Of a DNA stretch of 64,000 bases, positions 1 through 7,710 are shown in pieces. This DNA comes from Salinimicrobium sp. TH3 (lineage in GTDB: Bacteria; Bacteroidota; Bacteroidia; Flavobacteriales; Flavobacteriaceae): contig NZ_JAPONB010000003.1 in the NCBI RefSeq assembly GCF_026676115.1, positions 1 to 64,000 of the forward strand, in the 5' to 3' direction. The first letter of the stretch is position 1, and each line of letters begins with the position of its first letter. The translations under genes were made by a program, and so were the position numbers. Under the pieces are notes generated by a model that did not search any database, was not told the DNA's origin, and saw nothing but the letters and a program-made list of their open reading frames with translations.

Positions 1-1358
1 GGTCACCTCACACTGGGCAGTAACATCTGCTAAAGAAGTTGCATCAGCTACCGGAGCAGTGTCATCAGTGATTATTATATTTTGATTTTGAGAAGAAGTA
101 TTCCCCTGAGCATCCTCAAAAGTCCAGGTCACAACGGTTGTTCCCTGTGCATTAATAGGCAGAGAAGCGTTGTTAGAAACAGTTACTGCAGAACAGTTAT
201 CTGTAGCGGTTGGAGCAGTTAAAGAAGTCACTTCACACTGAGCAGTAACATCTGGTAAAGAAGTTGCATCAGCTACCGGAGCAGTGTCATCAGTGATTAT
301 TACATTTTGATTTTGAGTTGAAGTATTTCCCAGAGCATCCTCAAAAGTCCAGGTCACAACGGTAGTTCCCTGTGCACTAATAGGCAGAGAAGCGTTATGA
401 GAAACAGTTACTGCAGAACAGTTATCTGTAGCAGTTGGAGCAGTTAAAGAAGTCACCTCACACTGGGCAGTAACATCTGCTAAAGAAGTTGCATCAGCTA
501 CCGGAGCAGTGTCATCAGTGATTATTACATTTTGATTTTGAGTTGAAGTATTTCCCTGAGCATCCTCGAAAGTCCAGGTCACGACGGTAGTTCCCTGTGC
601 ACTAATAGGAAGAGAAGCGTTATGAGAAACAGTTACTGCAGAACAGTTATCTGTAGCAGTTGGAGCAGTTAAAGAAGTCACCTCACACTGGGCGGTAACA
701 TCTGGTAAAGAAGTTTCATCAGCTACCGGAGCAGTGTCATCAGTGATTATTACATTTTGATTTTGAGTTGAAGTATTTCCCTGAGCATCCTCAAAAGTCC
801 AGGTCACAACGGTAGTTCCCTGTGCACTAATAGGAAGAGAAGCGTTATGAGAAACAGTTACTGCAGAACAGTTATCTGTAGCAGTTGGAGCAGTTAAAGA
901 AGTCACCTCACACTGGGCGGTAACATCTGGTAAAGAAGTTGCATCCGCTACCGGAGCAATGTCATCAGTGATTATTACATTTTGATTTTGAGTTGAAGTA
1001 TTTCCCTGAGCATCCTCAAAAGTCCAGGTCACAACGGTTGTTCCCTGTGTATTAATAGGCAGAGAAGCGTTGTTAGAAACAGTTACTGCAGAACAGTTAT
1101 CTGTAGCAGTTGGAGCAGTTAAAGAAGTCACTTCACACTGAGCAGTTACATCAGTTAAAGAAGCCGCATCTGGAGTTGGTGCAGTTGTGTCTTCAATAAC
1201 AACATTCTGGGTCTGAGTAGCAACATTTCCTGCAGCATCCTCGAAAGTCCAGATTACCACTGTAGTTCCGGTGGCAGTGATAGGAAGTGTGGTATTATGA
1301 GAAACTGAAACTGTTTCCCCACAATTATCTGTAGCGGTTGGAGCAGTTAAAGAATTCA
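1..1358 (-). repeat. Tandem 225-bp coding repeats
   Basis: The same landmark (CCTCACACTG or CTTCACACTG) recurs at 6, 231, 456, 681, 906 and 1131, exactly 225 bp apart, then at 1359 after 228 bp. The units between 6 and 1130 differ by only a few bases each; the 1131-1358 unit is clearly more diverged. Spacing is a multiple of three, so the frame is kept. The array runs off the left edge of the window. Confidence 0.95.
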
Positions 1359-2448
1359 CCTCACACTGGGCAGTAATATCAGGTAAAGAAGTTGCATCCG
1401 GAGTGGGAGCAGTAGTATCTGAAATTGCAGAAACTATAATACTTTCAGTATCAAAACATCCCTTTTCATCTGTAACAGTAACAGTGTATTCGCCAGCTTC
1501 GGTAACTGTAATGGAAGAAGACGTTGATCCTGTATTCCAGGAATAAGAAGGAGTACCTGCCAGATTTGATCCAGAGGCATCCAACTCTACGGAGGTAACG
1601 TTGCAGGTGAGATCGGAATTACCAGAAATACTGGCTATGACTTCGGTAGGTTTATTAATCGTTAGGCTATAAGAATTTGAAGTGTTTAAACTATCTGTTA
1701 CTATAAGTTTTGTAGTCGTGAAATTTCCTGAAAATTGAAAAGTGGCGTTCTTAGTAGTAGCATCAACTGTTCCATTACTATCAAAATCCCATTTATATAT
1801 AAATGGAGCACGTCCTCCGTTAGTAGTGGAAGTATAGTTAACTGTAGCAACTCCATCTTCAGTACAACCACTGTAGTCAAATTGGACAGCCAAAGGAGCT
1901 GAAACAAAAATGTTCGGTGGAAATTGGCATTGTGACTTGATATAATCAGCGTCATTATAGGTAATGGAAAGATCCTTTTTCTTATTTTCACTTGTGGTCC
2001 ATGCCACTAGAAAATTAGTAAGCTGTAATTCTTCACCACAACTCCAGTTATAAGAGAAATTAGTAATGGTGAAAACTCGTGGGGTATTTGTGGCAGATGG
2101 GAGAAATCCTTTATAATAATTTATTGAAGTAAATTTTTCGCCATCTATTAAAAGGTCAGCAAATATCCGGGCACTATAGTTATCAGCATTAGCATTCGAT
2201 TTATATTTAACCGATACATAAACCTGCCTGGTTTCACCTATTGTGCAGGATTTTAAAGTGCTGGAAATGGGATTTCCAGACGCATCACTTAAAAACACTT
2301 CTTCTATTGTATAGCTATTTGCTGTACAATTACCAGTAAAAGTAGTCCGAAGGTCAGGCTGTGTGCTTGAGAACTGCCCGTAGGAACTTCCAAGGGAGAA
2401 AATAGCAACCAGTAATGTTAGAGTAGTTTTCCAAATCATAGTCGTCAT
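1..2448 (-). CDS. Secreted HYR-like/PKD repeat protein, 5' part (C-terminus outside window)
   Basis: The reading frame is open from ATG at 2448 to the window edge, 816 codons with no stop, so the gene is partial at its 3' end. Residues 1-25 form a signal peptide ending in SYGQ. About 26-185 is unrecognised. About 185-270 resembles a PKD domain (YKWDFDSNG motif). About 270-343 is an Ig/SprB-repeat-like unit (SWNTGSTSSS, TVTVTDEKGC). From about 344 the protein consists of 75-residue HYR-like repeats with a conserved Cys pair (AQCEV and TDNC) and a VTWTFEDAQGN core. Such proteins in Bacteroidota are usually exported by type IX secretion with a C-terminal sorting domain; that end is not visible here. 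A surface adhesin or matrix role is inferred. A second Met (residue 4, 2439) is an alternative start. Confidence 0.85.
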   Translation of the reverse strand, partial: MTTMIWKTTLTLLVAIFSLGSSYGQFSSTQPDLRTTFTGNCTANSYTIEEVFLSDASGNPISSTLKSCTIGETRQVYVSVKYKSNANADNYSARIFADLLIDGEKFTSINYYKGFLPSATNTPRVFTITNFSYNWSCGEELQLTNFLVAWTTSENKKKDLSITYNDADYIKSQCQFPPNIFVSAPLAVQFDYSGCTEDGVATVNYTSTTNGGRAPFIYKWDFDSNGTVDATTKNATFQFSGNFTTTKLIVTDSLNTSNSYSLTINKPTEVIASISGNSDLTCNVTSVELDASGSNLAGTPSYSWNTGSTSSSITVTEAGEYTVTVTDEKGCFDTESIIVSAISDTTAPTPDATSLPDITAQCEVNSLTAPTATDNCGETVSVSHNTTLPITATGTTVVIWTFEDAAGNVATQTQNVVIEDTTAPTPDAASLTDVTAQCEVTSLTAPTATDNCSAVTVSNNASLPINTQGTTVVTWTFEDAQGNTSTQNQNVIITDDIAPVADATSLPDVTAQCEVTSLTAPTATDNCSAVTVSHNASLPISAQGTTVVTWTFEDAQGNTSTQNQNVIITDDTAPVADETSLPDVTAQCEVTSLTAPTATDNCSAVTVSHNASLPISAQGTTVVTWTFEDAQGNTSTQNQNVIITDDTAPVADATSLADVTAQCEVTSLTAPTATDNCSAVTVSHNASLPISAQGTTVVTWTFEDALGNTSTQNQNVIITDDTAPVADATSLPDVTAQCEVTSLTAPTATDNCSAVTVSNNASLPINAQGTTVVTWTFEDAQGNTSSQNQNIIITDDTAPVADATSLADVTAQCEVT

Positions 2449-2995
2449 GTTTGAATGATATAAACCTTCTGATCTCAACTGTTAGAGCATCAAGATCTTT
2501 AGGTTGTATTGTCTTATTTTGTTGATTTTAGGTTAAGTTCATATTATTCGTAGGGGGGAGAATAATCTGAAGTTTTAGGTTTAGAATTCTTACAAAGCAG
2601 TTGATGACCTGGGTGAGTCTGCAGCTTGGTAAAATCTGAATTCTTTAACTTTCCAAGGTAAATGTAGGAGGCAAAAACTGTTAAAAAAAGGAAATTTTCA
2701 TCTTTTAGATGTAGTGTGAGGTTTTACGGACAAACGACACATCAACAGTTAATTATATAGATGAATTGGAATTTTTTTAATGAAAAATTCCTTGTGCAGG
2801 TAATCTTACAACCGTAAAAATTGTGCGAAAAAGAATATTAATTTCTTCTTATTTTTTCATCAATTTGCCCCGGTTTTATTACCCTTTTTCAAGGTGGAGA
2901 TGAATGCTGAAGGGGAGTTTTAATTCTTACAAAATTTCCCTTTTTTGAGCAGGATATGTACTTCGTGTAATTAGTAGATTTTGTAAATTGGCAGT
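2449..2995. other. Intergenic region without recognised gene
   Basis: This 547-bp AT-rich gap separates the divergent repeat-protein gene and pdxH. I see no credible ORF, RNA or clear terminator. It must hold both 5' regions. A TAGATTTTG sequence just upstream of pdxH resembles the TAnnTTTG box with one extra base, but is not convincing. Confidence 0.6.
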
Positions 2996-3640
2996 ATGAA
3001 AAATAAACTCCACGATTACCGCAAGCTCTACCAGAAACATGAGTTGCTGGAGGAGGAAATCCCCCAGGATCCATTTGATTTATTTCATGTCTGGATAAGG
3101 GAAACCGAAAGCAATAAGGAAGTTGACGAAGTCAATACCATGCACCTTTCAACAATTGGCCTGGATGGCTTTCCCATGACACGGGTAGTTCTTCTTAAAG
3201 AATATGATAAAGAAGGCTTTGTGTTTTATACCAATTATGAATCTGAAAAAGGAAGATCTATAGCTAAAAGTCCAAAGGTTTGCCTCTCTTTTTTCTGGCC
3301 CACATCAGAAAGACAGGTGATGGTGAAAGGCATTGCCCAAAAAACTTCTAAAGAAGAATCGGAAACTTATTTTCAATCCAGGCCAAGGGGCAGTCAGCTT
3401 GGGGCCTGGGCTTCTCAACAGAGTTCTGTGATTCCCTCCCGTGAATATCTTCATAAAAAACTGGAACTTCTGGAGCAGGAGTATTCAGGAAAAGATATTC
3501 CAAAACCTGTATATTGGGGAGGATATAAAGTCATACCTTCTGAATTCGAATTCTGGCAGGGCAGGCCAAATCGTCTGCATGATCGTATCTACTATAGCAA
3601 AGAGAATGAAGGATGGAAAATGGATAGATTAGCACCATAA
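2996..3640 (+). CDS. pdxH: Pyridoxamine 5'-phosphate oxidase
   Basis: This 214-residue protein should use FMN and O2 to oxidise pyridoxine or pyridoxamine 5'-phosphate to PLP in the cytosol. The N-terminal FMN-binding split-barrel segment (TRVVLLKEYD, FYTNYESEKG) and the C-terminal family signature (RLHDR, then GWKMDRLAP at the very end) are both present. Length matches the family. It is the first gene of a tight run: sixA begins 2 bp after its stop. The link to polyphosphate genes is positional only. Confidence 0.95.
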   Translation: MKNKLHDYRKLYQKHELLEEEIPQDPFDLFHVWIRETESNKEVDEVNTMHLSTIGLDGFPMTRVVLLKEYDKEGFVFYTNYESEKGRSIAKSPKVCLSFFWPTSERQVMVKGIAQKTSKEESETYFQSRPRGSQLGAWASQQSSVIPSREYLHKKLELLEQEYSGKDIPKPVYWGGYKVIPSEFEFWQGRPNRLHDRIYYSKENEGWKMDRLAP

Positions 3641-3642
3641 TT

Positions 3643-4128
3643 ATGAAGAAATTGATACTTGTTAGGCACGGCAAATCCTCCTGGAAGGAAGATCTGCCCG
3701 ATGATGAACGGCCTTTGAAGAAAAGGGCATTTAAAGACGCCGGGCTTGTACTGAATGCCTTTTCGGGTTTTTGTGAAAAGCCACTAAAGATTTGGAGCAG
3801 TTATGCCACCCGTGCACTTGATACTGCGAAGATCTTTAAAGAAAGGCTGGAGGTGGAAGATAAAGACTTCTTTGTAAAAGATGAGCTTTACACTTTTGAC
3901 AGCAGGAGCCTTCTTGATATAATTCGCTCCTGTGAAAATGAAGTTGATACTCTTATGGTTTTTGGTCATAACCCAGCTATTACAGGAGTAGCAAATCAAG
4001 TGGGAAATCAACATTTTTCGAATATCCCTACTACCGGATTATGCATGATCGAATTTGAAACCGAAGACTGGAAGGAAATACAGGATGGAAAAACATTAAT
4101 GTATTTATTCCCAAAGAACTTAAGATAG
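3643..4128 (+). CDS. sixA: SixA-type histidine phosphatase family protein
   Basis: This 161-residue protein is a short histidine phosphatase. The catalytic LVRHGKSSW motif is at residues 5-13, followed by the second half of the active site (VFGHNPAI, about residue 105). Its size and sequence resemble SixA phosphohistidine phosphatases. It lies between pdxH and ppk1; its TAG stop is directly followed by the ppk1 ATG, so translation is probably coupled. The physiological substrate cannot be read from the sequence; a link to histidine-phosphorylated polyphosphate kinase or to a phosphorelay is only possible. Confidence 0.85.
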   Translation: MKKLILVRHGKSSWKEDLPDDERPLKKRAFKDAGLVLNAFSGFCEKPLKIWSSYATRALDTAKIFKERLEVEDKDFFVKDELYTFDSRSLLDIIRSCENEVDTLMVFGHNPAITGVANQVGNQHFSNIPTTGLCMIEFETEDWKEIQDGKTLMYLFPKNLR

Positions 4129-6237
4129 ATGCAGGAAAACCAGTACATCAACAGGGAATTAAGCTGGCTGCAGTTCAATGCCCGTGTTTTACAGGAGGCT
4201 GCAGACAAAACTGTTCCTTTGATAGAGAGGCTGAGATTTCTTGGGATCTTTTCAAATAATCTTGACGAATTTTTTAAAGTAAGATATGCTACTATTAAAC
4301 GTATCGACCTTGCCGGGAAAGGCGGAAAAAGCGTTTTAGGAGGGATCAAGGCAAATCAACTGCTGGAGGAAATAACCCAGATCGTAATTGAACAGCAGAG
4401 TGAAAGTTTAAAGATCCTGGATTCAATTCAGAATAAGCTTAAGGAGCACAACATTTTCATTATAAATGAGAAGCAGGTTTCTAAAACGCAACAACCTTTT
4501 CTCAAAAATTTCTTTCTTCAGAAAGTGAGTCCCGCCCTGGTTACCATAATATTGAATGATCTGGATGAGTTGCCACGCCTCAAAGACAGTGCGGCCTACC
4601 TGGCGGTGAAAATGGTTATGAAAAATACGGTCTCTAAAAGGGCAAATGCTCATGTCGTTTCCCGACACATAAAGGAAAAGAAATATGTGCTTATAGAAAT
4701 ACCACGAAGTATTGAAAGATTTGTGGTGCTGCCAAAGGAAGGTGAGAAGCAACATGTAATCCTGCTGGATGATCTTATTCGCTACCATTTGCATTCCATC
4801 TTTAATATTTTCGACTACGAGAGTGTAACGGCTCATATGATCAAGATTACCCGGGATGCTGAACTTGATATTGATAGTGATTTAAGTAAATCCTTTATAG
4901 AGAAAATTTCGGCCAGTGTTAAAGATCGTATTGAGGGAGAACCGGTGAGATTTGTATATGATATGAATATTGCCCAGGATACCCTGCAATATTTAATGAG
5001 TAAAATGGGTATTGATGCTACCGATAGTATAATCCCTGGGGGGCGATATCACAACAGGCGGGATTATATGAATTTCCCCAGTTTGGGAGGAGAGGAACTA
5101 CAGTACAAACAGTACGAGCCTCTGCCGTTACCCGGGCTAATTTTACAGGCCAGTCTTTTTAAGGAGATCGCGAAGAAGGATTATTTATTACATACCCCTT
5201 ATCAAACTTTTTCCTACACTGTAAAATTTTTACGGGAAGCAGCACTTGATCCTGCCGTAAAGTCAATAAAGATCACCATTTATAGACTGGCAAAGATCTC
5301 TCATATCGCCAGTTCACTAATTAATGCGGTTAAGAATGGAAAAAAAGTAACTGTTCAGATTGAACTTCGTGCCCGGTTTGATGAAGTTGCCAATATTAAT
5401 TACGCCGAACAAATGCAGCGGGAAGGCGTTAACCTTATTTTCGGAGTAAAAGGTCTTAAGGTGCATTCCAAGGCATGCGTAATTGAAAGACTGGAGAATG
5501 ACAAGATGAGGCGATACGGCTTTATAAGCACAGGAAACCTCAATGAATCTACTGCCCGTGTGTATTCCGACCTCACTCTTTTTACCAGCCATCAAAGTAT
5601 CCTGAAAGAAGTCAATAAAGTCTTTGACTTTTTTGAAGTAAACTACAAAGTGAGTCGATATAAACATCTACTGGTCTCTCCCCATTACACCCGAAGCAGT
5701 TTAGTAAAACTGATACAAACAGAAATAGACAATGCGAAAGAAGGAAAATCTTCCGGAATTCGTCTTAAATTAAACAGTTTATCAGATTATTCACTCATCG
5801 ATAAGTTGTACGAAGCCAGCAGGGCAGGAGTTAAAATGAAATTGATAATTCGTGGAATTTGTTGTCTCGTACCGGGAGTGGAAGGAATGAGTGAAAACAT
5901 TGAGGTCATAAGTATCCTTGACAAGTACCTGGAACATCCAAGAATCTACATATTTGAAAATGGAGGTGACTCCAAAATATATATTTCCTCGGCCGACTGG
6001 ATGACGAGGAATATGGACTATAGGGTAGAAGTAAGTTGTCCTATTTATGATAAGGAAATCCAGAAGGAATTGATGGAAACATTCGAAATTTGCTGGAGCG
6101 ACAATGTAAAAGCAAGGGTTATTTCTTTAAAACAGGATAATGCCTACCGCCGGAATAATAAGCCGCCCCTAAGATCTCAATTCGCCCTGTATGATTATTT
6201 TTATAAGAAACTGGAACTAGAAAAAGAAAAAGTTTGA
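4129..6237 (+). CDS. ppk1: Polyphosphate kinase 1
   Basis: This 702-residue enzyme should reversibly polymerise the gamma phosphate of ATP into inorganic polyphosphate. The N-terminal domain starts with the family motif (INRELSWLQFNARVL). The two phospholipase-D-like C-terminal domains are present, with the phosphorylated His in the KVHSKA motif at about residue 446 and STGNLNEST shortly after. The end of the second domain reads NMDYRVEVSCPI. Length is usual. The start codon abuts the sixA stop, and ppx overlaps its stop by four bases, giving a synthesis/degradation pair in one operon. Confidence 0.96.
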   Translation: MQENQYINRELSWLQFNARVLQEAADKTVPLIERLRFLGIFSNNLDEFFKVRYATIKRIDLAGKGGKSVLGGIKANQLLEEITQIVIEQQSESLKILDSIQNKLKEHNIFIINEKQVSKTQQPFLKNFFLQKVSPALVTIILNDLDELPRLKDSAAYLAVKMVMKNTVSKRANAHVVSRHIKEKKYVLIEIPRSIERFVVLPKEGEKQHVILLDDLIRYHLHSIFNIFDYESVTAHMIKITRDAELDIDSDLSKSFIEKISASVKDRIEGEPVRFVYDMNIAQDTLQYLMSKMGIDATDSIIPGGRYHNRRDYMNFPSLGGEELQYKQYEPLPLPGLILQASLFKEIAKKDYLLHTPYQTFSYTVKFLREAALDPAVKSIKITIYRLAKISHIASSLINAVKNGKKVTVQIELRARFDEVANINYAEQMQREGVNLIFGVKGLKVHSKACVIERLENDKMRRYGFISTGNLNESTARVYSDLTLFTSHQSILKEVNKVFDFFEVNYKVSRYKHLLVSPHYTRSSLVKLIQTEIDNAKEGKSSGIRLKLNSLSDYSLIDKLYEASRAGVKMKLIIRGICCLVPGVEGMSENIEVISILDKYLEHPRIYIFENGGDSKIYISSADWMTRNMDYRVEVSCPIYDKEIQKELMETFEICWSDNVKARVISLKQDNAYRRNNKPPLRSQFALYDYFYKKLELEKEKV

Positions 6238-7142
6238 TCAAACAAAGAAAGTTTGCCGCCATAGATATAGGATCTAATGCTGTGAGGTTGTTGATTATGA
6301 CCATTACAGAGCAGGAGGGGAGAGAACCGCTGTTTAAAAAAACTTCCCTGGTAAGGGTGCCCATTAGGTTGGGAGCAGATGTTTTCCTAACCAAACGTAT
6401 TTCCAGCGAGAATATTAAACGCATGATAGATACCATGCAGGCTTTTAAATTGCTTATGAGATCACATAAGATCGAGAGGTTCAAAGCTTGTGCGACTTCG
6501 GCAATGCGGGAATCTCTTAATGGAGAGGAAGTGGTGCAGCTTATCGAGGAGGAAACAGGAGTAGAAATAAGCATTATTGACGGGACCGATGAAGCCGCAA
6601 TAATTGCCGCAACAGACCTTCATGCCCTCATCCAATCAGATAAAACTTACCTTTATGTAGATGTGGGTGGTGGTAGTACAGAATTTACTCTTTATTCAAA
6701 AGGTAAAACCATTGCTTCCAGGTCCTTCAAATTAGGAACGGTAAGACTGTTGGAGAATATTGTCCCCCAGGAGATGTGGGATGAAGTAGAAGCGTGGATC
6801 AGGGAAGTTACCCGCAAGTTTTCTAAAATTGATCTCATAGGTTCCGGCGGGAATATCAACAACATCTTTAAAAGCAGCGGCAAGGCTAATGGAAAACCTC
6901 TTAGCTTTTTCTACTTAAGCTCTTATTACCAGTTGTTACAATCCTTTACCTACGAGGAAAGGATCACCGAGCTGAACTTAAATCAGGATAGGGCAGATGT
7001 TATTGTGCCGGCGGCTAAAATCTACCTCTCGGCAATGAAGTGGACACGGGCTCGAAGAATTTATGTTCCAAAAATTGGACTTTCAGACGGAATTATTAAA
7101 TCGTTGTACCAGGAAACCCTTGAAGAAGCTAGCCGTGCATAG
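6234..7142 (+). CDS. ppx: Exopolyphosphatase, Ppx/GppA family (TTG start)
   Basis: This 302-residue protein contains the two-lobed actin-like Ppx/GppA phosphatase core: AIDIGSNAVRLL near residue 9, YVDVGGGSTEF near 140 and GSGGNINN near 202. It lacks the extra C-terminal HD-like domains of the 500-residue E. coli Ppx. The start must be TTG at 6234, because the next in-frame Met would remove the phosphate-binding DIGSN loop. TTG and the ppk1 TGA stop overlap (TTGA), consistent with translational coupling. It probably hydrolyses polyphosphate ends; pppGpp hydrolysis is an alternative. Its 3' end overlaps convergent miaE by 14 bp. Confidence 0.92.
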   Translation: MIKQRKFAAIDIGSNAVRLLIMTITEQEGREPLFKKTSLVRVPIRLGADVFLTKRISSENIKRMIDTMQAFKLLMRSHKIERFKACATSAMRESLNGEEVVQLIEEETGVEISIIDGTDEAAIIAATDLHALIQSDKTYLYVDVGGGSTEFTLYSKGKTIASRSFKLGTVRLLENIVPQEMWDEVEAWIREVTRKFSKIDLIGSGGNINNIFKSSGKANGKPLSFFYLSSYYQLLQSFTYEERITELNLNQDRADVIVPAAKIYLSAMKWTRARRIYVPKIGLSDGIIKSLYQETLEEASRA

Positions 7143-7710
7143 TTTCTTTTTTCCCAAGGTTTTTCATAATTTCCGCTTCAAACTCCAGAAGATTTTGCCA
7201 TTTTTGGTCCACCTCCTTGCGATCCCCATATTTGCGGGCAAAGTTGAGGAACATAGTATAGTGATTAGCTTCACTCACCATTAAACTTCTGTAGAATTCA
7301 GCAAGTTCCCTGTCCTCAAGATTTTCCGAAAGCAACCTGAAACGTTCACAGCTGCGGGCTTCAATCAATGCTGCGTAAAGCAGGCGGTGAATTAAATTGG
7401 TAAGCCGACTTCCGCCCTTAGGGAAGAAGGTTAACAGCTTTAATACGTATTCGTCTTTACGGTCCCTGCCAAGCGTTAGCCCCCGTTCCAGGATACGATC
7501 GTGGACCATTTTAAAATGGGCCATTTCCTCCCTTGCAAGTGCCGTCATTTCCGTAACAAGTTCCGAATATTCGGGGTGGGTGACGATAAGGGAAATAGCC
7601 GTCGAGGCAGCCTTCTGCTCACAATAAGCATGATCTGTGAGGATCTCCTCAATATTTTTTTCAACGATATTGACCCATCGAGGGTCTGTGGGTAATTTTA
7701 AGCCTAGCAT
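7129..7710 (-). CDS. miaE: tRNA-(ms2io6A)-hydroxylase, MiaE-like
   Basis: This 193-residue protein matches the ferritin-like diiron MiaE family, which hydroxylates 2-methylthio-N6-isopentenyl-adenosine at tRNA position 37. Diiron ligands are visible as glutamate/histidine motifs: AREEMAHF around residue 78, IEARSCERF around 122 and SEANHYTMF around 155. The start overlaps the dnaX stop (TAATG), so the two genes form a coupled pair. It converges with ppx. Confidence 0.9.
   Translation of the reverse strand: MLGLKLPTDPRWVNIVEKNIEEILTDHAYCEQKAASTAISLIVTHPEYSELVTEMTALAREEMAHFKMVHDRILERGLTLGRDRKDEYVLKLLTFFPKGGSRLTNLIHRLLYAALIEARSCERFRLLSENLEDRELAEFYRSLMVSEANHYTMFLNFARKYGDRKEVDQKWQNLLEFEAEIMKNLGKKETMHG

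Noticed and set aside
1-1358. Possible CRISPR-like or satellite repeat array
   Set aside because: The period is 225 bp, a multiple of three, and the units form one open frame with HYR-like protein repeats; there are no short direct repeats with unique spacers.
2889-3074. 61-aa frame on the minus strand
   Set aside because: It overlaps the pdxH start region in antisense and has no domain-like sequence.
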